Of a DNA stretch of 37,133 nt, positions 7,317-17,947 are shown in pieces; position 1 is the stretch's first letter; each line of letters starts with the position of its first letter. Under the pieces are notes generated by a model that saw only the letters and a program-made list of their open reading frames with translations, was not told where the DNA came from and ran no database searches. The DNA lies in NCBI GenBank assembly GCA_002967695.1, contig PUHN01000037.1, positions 1 through 37,133 on the forward strand, in the 5' to 3' direction. The stretch comes from Rhodobacteraceae bacterium WD3A24. GTDB taxonomy: Bacteria > Pseudomonadota > Alphaproteobacteria > Rhodobacterales > Rhodobacteraceae. The translations under genes and the position numbers were made by a program.

Positions 7317-9410
7317 TCAGCCGATCTTGAGCAGCCGGATCGCCTTGTCCTGCTCCATCAGCCAAAGCAGCACGCGCGCGGCCTGCCCGCGCGCGCCCTC
7401 CAGCGCGGGATCGTCGGCGAGAAGCTTGCGCGCATCGCTCTGCGCAAGCTCCAGCAGGCCCGTCTGGCGTTCGAGATCGGCGACGCGAAAGCGGGGCAGC
7501 CCCGACTGCGCCGTCCCGATCAGATCGCCCGCGCCGCGCATGGCCAGATCCTCCTCGGCAATGCGAAAGCCGTCCTCGGTGTCGCGCAGCAGGGTCAGCC
7601 GCCGCCGCGCCGCCTCGCCCAGGGGCGGCGCATACATCAGCAGGCAGGTCGAGGCCTCCGCACCGCGGCCGACCCGCCCGCGCAGCTGATGGAGCTGGGC
7701 CAGCCCGAAACTTTCGGCGCGCTCGATCACCATGATCGTGGCGTTGGCCACATCGACGCCCACCTCGATCACGGTGGTCGCCACCAGCACTCCGGTCTCG
7801 CCGGCCACGAAGCGGGCCATGGCGGCATCCTTCTCCGCCGCGGGCATCTGGCCGTGCACCAGCCCGACGGCCTCTTCGCCCAGCGCGGCGCGCAGCGCGC
7901 GAAAGCGCGTCTCGGCGCCGGTGAGATCGACCGTTTCGCTTTCCTCCACCAGCGGGCAGACCCAGTAGGCCTGCCGCCCCTGCTTGATCGCCTCGGCCAG
8001 ATGGGCAACGACCTCGTCCATCCGCCCCGTCGAGACCAGCGCGGTGCGGATCGGTTTGCGTCCCGGCGGTTTCTCGTCGAGGCGCGAGACATCCATGTCG
8101 CCGTATTGGGCCAGCGCGAGACTGCGCGGGATCGGCGTGGCGGTCATGACAAGGACGTCGGCGCGGCGCCCCTTGGCCCCCAGCGCCATGCGCTGCGCGA
8201 CGCCGAAGCGATGCTGTTCGTCGATCACGGCAAGGCGCAGATCGGCAAAATCGACATCCTTCTGAAACACCGCATGGGTGCCGACGAGAATGTCGATTGC
8301 GCCGCCGGCGAGGGCCTCGATCTTGGCGGCGCGCTCGGCGCCCTTGTCGCGGCCGGTCAGGCAGGCCAGCCGCAGGCCGGCGCGCGCGGCCAGCGGCGCA
8401 AGGCTGTCGAAATGCTGGCGCGCGAGGATCTCGGTCGGGGCCATCAGCACCCCCTGCCCGCCCACCTCAACCGCGGTAAGCAGCGCCATGAACGCAACCA
8501 GCGTCTTGCCCGCGCCGACATCGCCCTGCAGCAGCCGCGACATCCGGTGCGGGGCGGACATGTCGGCGGTGATCTCGGCGATGGCGCGTTCCTGCGCGCC
8601 GGTCAGGCGGTAGTCCAGCGCGGCGAGCACGCGCGTTCTGAGCGCCCCCGACCCGCGCGAGACGACGCCCGGCGCGCGGCGCTGCGCGGCACGGGCCAGC
8701 GCGAGGGTGAGCTGATGCGCCAGCAGCTCGTCATAGGCCAGCCGCTGCCGCGCCGGTGCATCGGGGCTCAGCGCGGCGCTGTTCTCGGGCGCATGCGCGG
8801 CCAGAAGCGCCGCGCGCCAGCCCGGCCAGCCTTCGCGGCGGCGCAGATCCGGGTCGATCCATTCGGCGAGATCGGGCGCGCGGTCGAGCGCGCCGGCCAC
8901 CGCCCGGGCAATGGTGCGCTGCGTGATGCCGGCGGTGAGCGGATAGAGCGGCTCGAAGGCGGGCAGATCGTCGGCTTCCTCGGGCCGCAGCACATGATCG
9001 GGGTGGACCATCTGCGCGATCCCGTCGAACAGTTCGAGCTTGCCCGAGACTGTTCGGCGCTGTCCGGTCGGCAGCAGGCGTTCGAGCTGATCCGCGCGCG
9101 CGTGAAAGAAGACCAGCGTGAGCGGTTCGCCCGTCGCGTCATGCACCGTCACGCGCCATGGCCGGCCCTTCGCGCGCGGCGGGTTGTGGCGGCCCACGGT
9201 CACATCGAGCGTGACCGTGCAGGGCGCGACGACCTCGCGCAGCCCGCCCGCCCGGCGGCGATCCACGCCGGAATGCGGCAGCGTGAAGAGAAGGTCGCGC
9301 GGGCGCTCGACGTCCAGCCCGGCGAGATTTCGCGCCGTCTTGGGCCCCACCCCGTCGAGCGTGTCGAGATCCGCGAACAGCGGAAACAGGATTTCCGGCC
9401 GGCCCGTCAC
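7317..9410 (-). CDS. recG: ATP-dependent DNA helicase RecG
   Basis: Superfamily 2 double-stranded DNA translocase that reverses stalled replication forks and processes recombination intermediates. The 697-residue protein has the N-terminal wedge/OB region with the LDGVGPKTARNLAGL helix-hairpin-helix, then helicase motif I LLQGDVGAGKTLVAF near residue 297, motif II VIDEQHRFGV near 395, motif III VMTATPIPRSL, and the C-terminal HQLRGRVGRG motif VI. The length is normal for RecG. The GTG at 9410 was chosen over an ATG at 9440 because it follows the ligA stop by 7 nt, has a GGGGTGAGCGGG-type ribosome site, and gives an N-terminus (MTGRPEILFPLF) that looks like relatives. It forms a repair operon with ligA upstream. 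Confidence 0.95.
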   Translation of the reverse strand: MTGRPEILFPLFADLDTLDGVGPKTARNLAGLDVERPRDLLFTLPHSGVDRRRAGGLREVVAPCTVTLDVTVGRHNPPRAKGRPWRVTVHDATGEPLTLVFFHARADQLERLLPTGQRRTVSGKLELFDGIAQMVHPDHVLRPEEADDLPAFEPLYPLTAGITQRTIARAVAGALDRAPDLAEWIDPDLRRREGWPGWRAALLAAHAPENSAALSPDAPARQRLAYDELLAHQLTLALARAAQRRAPGVVSRGSGALRTRVLAALDYRLTGAQERAIAEITADMSAPHRMSRLLQGDVGAGKTLVAFMALLTAVEVGGQGVLMAPTEILARQHFDSLAPLAARAGLRLACLTGRDKGAERAAKIEALAGGAIDILVGTHAVFQKDVDFADLRLAVIDEQHRFGVAQRMALGAKGRRADVLVMTATPIPRSLALAQYGDMDVSRLDEKPPGRKPIRTALVSTGRMDEVVAHLAEAIKQGRQAYWVCPLVEESETVDLTGAETRFRALRAALGEEAVGLVHGQMPAAEKDAAMARFVAGETGVLVATTVIEVGVDVANATIMVIERAESFGLAQLHQLRGRVGRGAEASTCLLMYAPPLGEAARRRLTLLRDTEDGFRIAEEDLAMRGAGDLIGTAQSGLPRFRVADLERQTGLLELAQSDARKLLADDPALEGARGQAARVLLWLMEQDKAIRLLKIG

Positions 9411-9417
9411 GGCCCGC

Positions 9418-11583
<2,166 letters not shown>

Positions 11584-11653
11584 TCACCTGTCATGGTGAT
11601 AAGAGGCGCGTGCAGCAACGTCCAGCCGCCGCGTCGTCGGAGGCTGCGGGCAC

Positions 11654-12370
11654 TCAGGCGCCCACGGCGAGCCGGTCGGCCTGTTCTGCCGCCGGTGCCG
11701 GGTCGCGCAGCACGTAGCCGCGCCCCCAGACCGTTTCGATGTAGTTCTCGCCGCCGGTGGCCTCGGCCAGTTTCTTGCGCAGCTTGCAGATGAAGACGTC
11801 GATGATCTTCAACTCCGGCTCATCCATGCCGCCATAGAGATGGTTGAGAAACATCTCCTTGGTCAGCGTCGTCCCCTTGCGCAGGCTGAGCAGCTCGAGC
11901 ATCTGGTATTCCTTGCCTGTCAGATGGACGGCGTTGCCGGCGACCTCCACCGTCTTGGCGTCGAGATTCACCGATACCTTGCCGGTGTGGATGATCGACT
12001 GCGAATGGCCCTGGCTACGGCGGATGATGGCGTGGATGCGCGCGACAAGCTCGTCGCGATGGAACGGCTTGGTCAGATAGTCGTCGGCGCCGAACCCGAA
12101 CCCCTTGATCTTGTTGTCGGTATCGTCCTCGCCCGAGAGGATCAGAATCGGTGTCTCGATCCGGGCCAGGCGCAGCTGGCGCAGCACCTCGTGCCCGCTC
12201 ATGTCGGGCAGATTGATGTCGAGAAGCACCAGATCGTAATCATAGAGCTTGGCGAGATCGACGGCCTCCTCGCCCAGATCGGTGCAATAGACATTGAGAT
12301 TGGCGTGGGTCAGCATCAGTTCGATGCTGCGAGACGTCGCCGGATCGTCTTCCACCAGTAGGACGCGCAT
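11654..12370 (-). CDS. ctrA: Cell-cycle/motility response regulator CtrA
   Basis: OmpR-family response regulator; in Caulobacter it controls cell cycle and replication, and in Rhodobacteraceae motility, gene transfer agents and related traits. The 238-residue protein starts at the receiver ([20 protein letters not shown]) with acidic pocket residues E7-D9, phosphoacceptor D51 in [11 protein letters not shown], and Lys in [11 protein letters not shown]. The winged-helix domain follows ([16 protein letters not shown], and [11 protein letters not shown] for DNA contact, then [14 protein letters not shown]). The sequence is so close to CtrA that the call is confident. The C-terminus ends in AVGA, not the Ala-Ala degron of Caulobacter CtrA. 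sciP lies just upstream on the same strand. A CtrA-type box in the upstream region suggests autoregulation. Confidence 0.97.
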   Translation of the reverse strand: MRVLLVEDDPATSRSIELMLTHANLNVYCTDLGEEAVDLAKLYDYDLVLLDINLPDMSGHEVLRQLRLARIETPILILSGEDDTDNKIKGFGFGADDYLTKPFHRDELVARIHAIIRRSQGHSQSIIHTGKVSVNLDAKTVEVAGNAVHLTGKEYQMLELLSLRKGTTLTKEMFLNHLYGGMDEPELKIIDVFICKLRKKLAEATGGENYIETVWGRGYVLRDPAPAAEQADRLAVGA

Positions 12371-12423
12371 GAGAGCCACTCCGCAGTTCCAGTTCCTCTT
12401 GGGCCGACACTGGCCAACAATGG

Positions 12424-12438
12424 TTAACCGCGCGTTAG
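12424..12438 (-). promoter_or_regulatory. CtrA-type binding site upstream of ctrA
   Basis: TTAA-N7-TTAG at 12424-12438 matches the CtrA consensus TTAA-N7-TTAA at seven of eight specified bases. It lies 54-68 bp before the ctrA start, in the sciP-ctrA intergenic space, where it could mediate autoregulation. Confidence 0.6.
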
Positions 12439-12465
12439 CGTGGCACAATGCCGCGAAAAATCAAT

Positions 12466-12744
12466 TCACGGTTGCCTGAATTTCTGGATCGATGTCACCT
12501 GCAGCGCGGCCTCTCCATGGGTCTCGATGGCCGCGCGCCACTGATCGAACTCCTCCTGCGACAGGCTGTAGCGCTCGAGCGCCTCCTGCTGCGCAATCAG
12601 GCCGTGCGCGACCGCCCTGACCACCGCGGCCTTGCGGCTGGCCACCCAGCGGCGCGTGTCGGGCGCCGGCAGATCGGCGCGGGTCATCACCGTCCCGTCG
12701 GGCAGGGTCACCGCCCGCGGGCCATCGACGCGCTTGAGATACAT
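12466..12744 (-). CDS. sciP: SciP/DUF1153 family CtrA inhibitor
   Basis: Small helix-turn-helix-like protein; in Caulobacter SciP binds CtrA (and DNA) and blocks CtrA-activated transcription in a defined cell-cycle phase. The 92-residue product carries the family blocks RVDGPRAVTLPDGTVMTRAD, LPAPDTRRWVASRKAAVVRA and LERYSLSQEEFDQWRAAIE. The start at 12744 (MYLKRVDG) was preferred to an ATG six codons upstream because AAAGGGG precedes it at good spacing. It lies upstream of ctrA on the same strand with 95 bp between them, so regulator and antagonist are genetically linked. It is divergent from mnmA. Confidence 0.9.
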   Translation of the reverse strand: MYLKRVDGPRAVTLPDGTVMTRADLPAPDTRRWVASRKAAVVRAVAHGLIAQQEALERYSLSQEEFDQWRAAIETHGEAALQVTSIQKFRQP

Positions 12745-12815
12745 CTCACACCCCTTTCCCATCTTCCCCGCACCGACTATTCCGGCGCGGGCTTAAGGAG
12801 CGGTTGCGGCGGGCC

Positions 12816-12843
12816 TTGAGAGCCCGGCGGATTTTCCTATATT
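12816..12843 (+). promoter_or_regulatory. Predicted promoter of mnmA
   Basis: TTGAGA (12816-12821), a 16-nt spacer and TATATT (12838-12843) resemble a sigma70-type promoter, with the start expected near 12850 and the ATG at 12868. The short AT-rich -10 stands out in this GC-rich DNA. Confidence 0.5.
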
Positions 12844-12867
12844 CCTCCACGTCTCAAGGAAGGCCCC

Positions 12868-14010
12868 ATGGCACGCGATCTTGCCCTCAACTCCCTCGGT
12901 TTTGCCAAACCGCCCGCCGAAACGCGGGTGGTCGTCGCGATGTCGGGCGGGGTGGACAGCTCGGTGGTGGCGGCCGAACTCGCGGCCGAGGGCTATGACG
13001 TGGTCGGCGTGACGCTCCAGCTCTACGACCACGGCGCGGCGCTGGCCAAGAAGGGCGCCTGCTGCGCCGGCCGCGACATCCACGACGCCCGCCGCGTGGC
13101 CGAGACGATGGGCTTTCCCCATTACGTGCTCGACTACGAGAGCGTCTTTCGCGACGCGGTCATGGACGAATTCGCCGAGAGCTATCTGGGCGGCGCAACC
13201 CCCGTGCCGTGCATCCGCTGCAACGAGCGCGTCAAGTTCCGCGATCTTCTCGAGACGGCGCGCGATCTGGAGGCCGACTGCATGGCCACCGGGCATTACA
13301 TCCAGCGCAGGATGGGGCCGGCCGGCCCCGAGCTGCACCGCGCCGCCGACCCCGCGCGCGATCAGTCCTATTTCCTCTTCTCCACCACGGCCGAGCAACT
13401 CGATTACCTGCGCTTTCCGCTCGGCCATCTGGCAACAAAGGACGAGACGCGCGCGCTGGCGGCACGGCACGGGCTGACCATTGCCGACAAGCCCGACAGC
13501 CAGGACATCTGCTTTGTCCCTGACGGCGATTATGCAAAGGTGATCGAGAAGCTGCGCCCCGGCGCCGCCGAGCCGGGCGAGATCGTCGACCGTGCCGGGC
13601 GGGTTCTCGGGCGCCATGAGGGCGTGATTCACTACACGATCGGACAGCGTCGGGGGCTGGGCATCGGCGGGCTTTCCGAGCCGCTCTATGTCGTCCGGCT
13701 CGACCCGGAGGCGCGCCGTGTCGTGGTCGGGCCGAAATCGGCGCTGTCGACGCGCATCGTGCCCACCCGCGAGATCAATTGGCTGGGCGACGCACCGCTG
13801 GACAGCCGCGACTGCTGGCGTGTCGCGGTCAAGGTCCGCTCGACGCGGCCGCCGCGCGAGGCGCTGCTGCGCCCGACAGGGCCGGACACGGCCGAGGTCG
13901 AGCTGCTCTCCCCCGAAGAGGGGGTAAGCCCCGGACAGGCCTGCGTGTTCTACGAGGCCGAGACCGGCAGCCGGGTGCTGGGCGGCGGCTGGATCTGGCG
14001 CGGCTCCTGA
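12868..14010 (+). CDS. mnmA: tRNA 2-thiouridine(34) synthase MnmA
   Basis: Adenylates and thiolates uridine 34 of tRNA-Lys, -Glu and -Gln, receiving sulfur from a persulfide relay. The 380-residue cytoplasmic enzyme has the PP-loop [14 protein letters not shown] at residues 25-38, the [19 protein letters not shown] segment, the first catalytic cysteine region [20 protein letters not shown], the second catalytic cysteine in [16 protein letters not shown], and [14 protein letters not shown] in the central domain. The ATG at 12868 follows AAGGAAGG. The gene has its own promoter and is not obviously in an operon; the reductase gene starts 104 nt after it. The C-terminal beta-barrel is complete. 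Confidence 0.96.
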   Translation: MARDLALNSLGFAKPPAETRVVVAMSGGVDSSVVAAELAAEGYDVVGVTLQLYDHGAALAKKGACCAGRDIHDARRVAETMGFPHYVLDYESVFRDAVMDEFAESYLGGATPVPCIRCNERVKFRDLLETARDLEADCMATGHYIQRRMGPAGPELHRAADPARDQSYFLFSTTAEQLDYLRFPLGHLATKDETRALAARHGLTIADKPDSQDICFVPDGDYAKVIEKLRPGAAEPGEIVDRAGRVLGRHEGVIHYTIGQRRGLGIGGLSEPLYVVRLDPEARRVVVGPKSALSTRIVPTREINWLGDAPLDSRDCWRVAVKVRSTRPPREALLRPTGPDTAEVELLSPEEGVSPGQACVFYEAETGSRVLGGGWIWRGS

Positions 14011-14114
14011 GCCGCACCGGCCCGCCCCGGCGTTTTCCCTTGTTTCCTGCCATCGGCGTTGTCTAGGCTCGCGCGGGCGGGCCGTGCAGCCCGCCGCTGG
14101 GAGCGGAGGCAAGC

Positions 14115-15563
14115 ATGCGCGGCGATAGGCCTGAGTCCCGGCGATGGATGGGACTGCCCGGCTGGGCGCTCGCCATCGGGTATCTCGCGGCGGTGGCCGC
14201 GCCGCTGGCCCTCGCCGCCGCCTCCGGCGCCGCCCCCGCCGATATCTGGACGGAAGCGGCCGCCGCCGGCGGCATGGCCGGCGGCGTCATGATGCTGCTG
14301 CAGCTGGTCAGCAGCGGCCGCTTCCGGCAGCTGTCCGGGCGCATCGGAATCGACGTGACGATGGGGTTTCACAAATGGGCCGCTCCGGTCGCCCTGCTGC
14401 TGATTCTGGCCCATCCGATCCTGCTTGCCGGGCCGGTCGATTCGGCGGCGCCCGGCCGGCTGTGGGCGATGTTGAGCGCGCCGCGCCTTTGGGAAGGGGT
14501 GACGGCGCTGGCCCTGCTGATCGTCATGGTCGCCAGCGCCATCCTCCGCGACCGGCTGCCGGTTCGCTACGAGATCTGGCGCGCGAGCCATGCGGCCGTC
14601 GCGGTGCTGCTGGTGGGGCTGACAGTCTATCATGTCCTCAGGCACGGGTTCTATGCCTCGGAAGGGCCGCTGCGGCTGTTCTGGCCGGTGCTGGGTGTGG
14701 CGGTGCTGTTGCCGATGCTGACGATCTATCTTCGCAAGTGGCGCGACTACGTCAGGCACGAGTGGCGGGTCACCGAATGCCGGGCGGTGGCCGACCGCCT
14801 CTGGGCGCTGACGATCGAAAGCGGCACGGGCCGGCCGCTGCGCTTTCGCGCGGGGCAGTTCGCCTGGCTCGCGGCCATGGGGCGGCGGCTGCCCATTTTC
14901 GCCGATCATCCGTTTTCCATCGCCAGCGGCCCGCAGGAGGGCACGCGGCTGCGCTTTGTCATCCAGGAGGCGGGCGATTTCACCGGCCGCGTGGGCGAGA
15001 TCGAACCGGGCCGCGTGGTCGGGCTCGACGCGCCGCATGGCAGCTTCGTACTCGACGACGACGCGGCCGACGGGATTGTGCTGATCGCCGGCGGCGTGGG
15101 AATCGCCCCGATCCTGGGAATTCTCGAAGACCTCGCCGCGCGGGGCGAGAAGCGCCCTGTCCGGCTCATCCTCGCCGCGCGCGATCCCGGCGCCATGCTC
15201 GAGCCGCCCTTGATCGAGCCGCCGCTCGCGCACCTCGACAGCCGCGCGCTGCGCCTTGTCGACGAGGGCGCCGACCCGGACGCCGGGCTACGCCAGGGCC
15301 CGGTGCGCCCCGAGCATCTGCGCGAGGCGCTCGACGGGCTGGAGCCCGCGAAAACGGTCGCGATGATCTGCGGCCCCGGCGCGATGATGAGCGCAATGAC
15401 CGACACGCTGTTCGGGCTGGGCGTGCCGCTGCACCGCATCCATTTCGAGCGCTTCGCCTATGACGATCAGGCCACCTCGATCAAGGATCGCAGGCGGCTG
15501 CGCGACTTTCGCGTCACCGGTGCGGCGATCCTGCTGATGGCGGCGATTTTCGCCCTGCGCTGA
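14115..15563 (+). CDS. Ferric-reductase-like flavocytochrome (heme b membrane domain plus FAD/NAD(P) reductase)
   Basis: A 482-residue membrane protein joining a ferric-reductase-type heme domain to a ferredoxin-reductase-type domain. About six N-terminal hydrophobic segments include two histidine pairs spaced 14 residues apart (H86 and H100 in FHKWAAPVALLLILAHP; the pair in SHAAVAVLLVGLTVYH), as expected for two stacked hemes. The cytosolic part shows an FAD-binding HPFSIASG segment, a GGVGIAPILGI nucleotide-binding loop and CGPGAMM near the end. A final hydrophobic stretch (VTGAAILLMAAIFALR) adds an extra C-terminal membrane segment. It probably moves electrons from NAD(P)H across the membrane; ferric iron, oxygen or a periplasmic carrier are possible acceptors. 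It is convergent, 7 nt apart, with a small cytochrome c gene. GGAGGCAAGC precedes the ATG. Confidence 0.85.
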   Translation: MRGDRPESRRWMGLPGWALAIGYLAAVAAPLALAAASGAAPADIWTEAAAAGGMAGGVMMLLQLVSSGRFRQLSGRIGIDVTMGFHKWAAPVALLLILAHPILLAGPVDSAAPGRLWAMLSAPRLWEGVTALALLIVMVASAILRDRLPVRYEIWRASHAAVAVLLVGLTVYHVLRHGFYASEGPLRLFWPVLGVAVLLPMLTIYLRKWRDYVRHEWRVTECRAVADRLWALTIESGTGRPLRFRAGQFAWLAAMGRRLPIFADHPFSIASGPQEGTRLRFVIQEAGDFTGRVGEIEPGRVVGLDAPHGSFVLDDDAADGIVLIAGGVGIAPILGILEDLAARGEKRPVRLILAARDPGAMLEPPLIEPPLAHLDSRALRLVDEGADPDAGLRQGPVRPEHLREALDGLEPAKTVAMICGPGAMMSAMTDTLFGLGVPLHRIHFERFAYDDQATSIKDRRRLRDFRVTGAAILLMAAIFALR

Positions 15564-15570
15564 TGCCCGC

Positions 15571-15906
15571 TCAGAGGTCGAGCAGATAGGCGATGATGTC
15601 GCGGCGGTCCTGCGCCTCGGGGGCGTGGTGATCGGCGAGGAAGCCCTCCAGCGCCTGAGCACGGGCCGCGTCATCCTCGCCCTCGACCCTGCGCATGATG
15701 CGGCTCGGGCTTGAGTGACACTCGGCGCAGCTTTCCTCGTAAAGGGTCTCGCCCTGCGCCGCGTCGCCCTCGGCCGCCGTTTCGGACTGTGTCGTCTCGG
15801 CGTCCTCCACCGGCGTATCGCCCATCTTGGCGCCGCCGCCGGCGCCGAGCGCCATAACGGGCACGAGCCCGGCACAAAACGCGGCCATCACTACTCTTGC
15901 GGTCAT
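15571..15906 (-). CDS. Small periplasmic c-type cytochrome
   Basis: A 111-residue secreted monoheme cytochrome. An N-terminal signal sequence (MTARVVMAAFCAGLVPVMAL) is followed by an acidic linker (residues about 28-55) and one heme-attachment motif CAECH at residues 60-64. The usual distal Met ligand motif near the C-terminus is missing. The only later Met is at residue 71, whereas FLADHHAPEAQDRRDIIAYL contains two adjacent histidines that could supply the sixth ligand. The ATG at 15906 has GGAGGTGGAG directly upstream. It is the last gene after lpxB on the minus strand (50 nt gap) and is convergent with the flavocytochrome gene. The redox partner is not known. Confidence 0.82.
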   Translation of the reverse strand: MTARVVMAAFCAGLVPVMALGAGGGAKMGDTPVEDAETTQSETAAEGDAAQGETLYEESCAECHSSPSRIMRRVEGEDDAARAQALEGFLADHHAPEAQDRRDIIAYLLDL

Positions 15907-15956
15907 CTCCACCTCCACGCGCCCGCCGCCCATCGCAACGGTGCGGGCAGCGTGGC

Positions 15957-17120
15957 TCAGCTTTGCAGGCGATTCAAGACCGACCGTGCGGCGCGCAGCC
16001 CCGGCGGCTCGCCATCGCGGCCCAGCCGCTCCATCGTCAGGGCCATCGCCGCCTGTTGCGCCGCGCGCTCCGCCCCGCCATCCAGCAGCCGGGCCAGCGC
16101 GGGCGCGATGGCGTCGGCCCGGCAATCGGGGCCGAGAAACTCCGGCACCGCGCGTGTCTCGCTGACCAGATTGACCAGCGTGACCGTGTCGATGCGCATC
16201 ATCCGCACCATCATTGCCCATGTGAGCGGCGCCATGTCATAAGCGATCACCATCGGCACCGCGGCCGCCGCCAGTTCGAGCGAGACCGTCCCCGAGGCCG
16301 CCACTGCCGCATCGGCGGCGGCAAAGGCCGCGCTTTTGTCCTCCTCGCCGTGCTCGGCACGCGGGTCGATCACCACGGGCCGGCCGGGCCATTGCGCCGA
16401 AAGCGTGCCGGCCAGATCGGCCACCCCGGCAACGGTGGGCAGAACGACCCGCAGACCGGGGCACGCGGTGGCGACCTGCCGCAGCGCCGCGCCGAATCTG
16501 GGCGCAAGGCGCGCGACCTCGCCGCGTCGCGACCCCGGCAGCGCCAGCACCAGCGGCGCGTCGGGTGCGATGCCATGCGCCGCGCGGAACGACGCCGCCG
16601 CCTCGGCCCCGGCCGCCGGCCGGGTGACGACGGGGTGCCCCACGAAATCGCAGGTCATGCCCGCGGCGCGCATATAGGGTGGCTCGAAGGGCAGAAGGGC
16701 CAGAACATGGTCGATCACCCGCGCCATGCGTGCCGCCCGTCCCGGCCGCCACGCCCAGACCGACGGCGCCACATAATGGACCGTGCGCAGATCGGGCCGC
16801 GCGCGCCGGCTCAGCCTTGCGAGGCGCAGGCAGAAATCCGGGCTGTCGATGGTGAGGAGCGCATCCGGCGCGGCGCGCGCCACGGCCGCGGCCGTCTGAT
16901 GCAGGCGCCGGCGCAGGCGCGGATAGGCGGCAAGCGCCTCCGCCAGCCCCATCACCGACAGTTCCTCCATCGGATAAAGGCTCTCCAGCCCCTCGGCCCG
17001 CATCAGCGGGCCGCCCACGCCCTCGAAGGCCACGCCCGGGGCAAGCGTCCTGATCCCGGCCATGAGCGCCGCCCCCAGCGCGTCGCCCGACGGCTCCCCG
17101 GCGACGATAAAGAGCCGCAT
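15957..17120 (-). CDS. lpxB: Lipid-A-disaccharide synthase LpxB
   Basis: Glycosyltransferase family 19 enzyme that joins lipid X and UDP-diacylglucosamine to form the lipid A disaccharide at the inner membrane. The 387-residue protein begins MRLFIVAGEPSGDALGAALM and contains EGVGGPLM, the ELSVMGLAEAL block, YVAPSVWAWRPGR, FVGHPVV, LALPGSRRGEV and the C-terminal ASGTVSLELAAAAVPMVIAY. All are typical of LpxB, at normal length. The ATG at 17120 overlaps the lpxI stop by one base (TGATG). A GTG four codons upstream is possible but less likely. It is the last lipid A gene of the cluster. Confidence 0.96.
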   Translation of the reverse strand: MRLFIVAGEPSGDALGAALMAGIRTLAPGVAFEGVGGPLMRAEGLESLYPMEELSVMGLAEALAAYPRLRRRLHQTAAAVARAAPDALLTIDSPDFCLRLARLSRRARPDLRTVHYVAPSVWAWRPGRAARMARVIDHVLALLPFEPPYMRAAGMTCDFVGHPVVTRPAAGAEAAASFRAAHGIAPDAPLVLALPGSRRGEVARLAPRFGAALRQVATACPGLRVVLPTVAGVADLAGTLSAQWPGRPVVIDPRAEHGEEDKSAAFAAADAAVAASGTVSLELAAAAVPMVIAYDMAPLTWAMMVRMMRIDTVTLVNLVSETRAVPEFLGPDCRADAIAPALARLLDGGAERAAQQAAMALTMERLGRDGEPPGLRAARSVLNRLQS

Positions 17121-17947
17121 CACCGCGCCCACAGGAAGAGGCCGTGATCGTCGGCCGCGCGCAGGGCCGCCTCACGCTCGATCAGCAGAACGCCGCCGGC
17201 CTCGAAGGCCACGCCGGCCAGCCCCGCCCGGGCGGCAGCACGGACGGTCTGAGGCCCCAGCGCGGGAAGATCGACCCGCCGGTCCTGCCCCGGCTTGGGA
17301 GCCTTGTAGAGAACGCCGCGCGCGCCCGCCGGATCGGGCCGCAGATCGCCCTCGGCGGCGAGGGCGGCAAGCATCCGGTCCGTGCCCGGCAGGGCCTCGA
17401 CCGCAAGGCAGAGCCCCTGGGCGACCACCGCGCCCTGTCCCACATCGACCGCCCCGAGAGCTGTGACGATCTCGGCGGCGCGCGCGGCGTCGGCGCCATC
17501 GGCCTCGCTCGGAGCGACGCGGCCCAGAACGCCGGCCTCGGGCAGCAGCACCGGGGCGATGCCGTCGGCGCCCGTCACCTCGAAACCGGCCTCCTCGAAC
17601 AGGGCGATGATGGCCCGCAGGGTGCCGTCATCGCCGCCCTGCATCGCATCGAGAATCTGCGGGACGAGCGCGGCGGTGCGCGGGTCGAAGGCTTCGGGCT
17701 CCAGCCGCGGGCGGCGCACCGCCCCGGCGAGGACGACCCGCTCCACGCCCAGATCGTGGAGCCTGTCGAACAGGGGCACCAGCCGCTCCAGCCGGAATTG
17801 GAGGCGCTCGCCCTCCGCCTCGATGGGCGCGCCGTCGAGCTCTGCCAGCACGAAGGGCTGGCCGGCGGCGGACATCTCGGCGGCGAGCAGGCCGGGCAAC
17901 CGCCCCGTCCCGCCGATGATGGCGACCGGCGCGCCGTGCCCCGTCAT
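17120..17947 (-). CDS. lpxI: UDP-2,3-diacylglucosamine pyrophosphatase LpxI
   Basis: Hydrolyses UDP-2,3-diacylglucosamine to lipid X and UMP, the role played by LpxH in gammaproteobacteria; LpxI is unrelated in sequence and is usual in alphaproteobacteria. The 275-residue product shows the N-terminal Rossmann-like VAIIGGTGRLPGLLA, the MQGGDDGTLRAI motif, and the C-terminal KAPKPGQDRRVDLPALGP signature formerly known as DUF1009. The ATG at 17947 overlaps the lpxA stop by 4 nt (ATGA) and its own stop overlaps lpxB, so lpxA-lpxI-lpxB form a tightly coupled set. Confidence 0.95.
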   Translation of the reverse strand: MTGHGAPVAIIGGTGRLPGLLAAEMSAAGQPFVLAELDGAPIEAEGERLQFRLERLVPLFDRLHDLGVERVVLAGAVRRPRLEPEAFDPRTAALVPQILDAMQGGDDGTLRAIIALFEEAGFEVTGADGIAPVLLPEAGVLGRVAPSEADGADAARAAEIVTALGAVDVGQGAVVAQGLCLAVEALPGTDRMLAALAAEGDLRPDPAGARGVLYKAPKPGQDRRVDLPALGPQTVRAAARAGLAGVAFEAGGVLLIEREAALRAADDHGLFLWAR

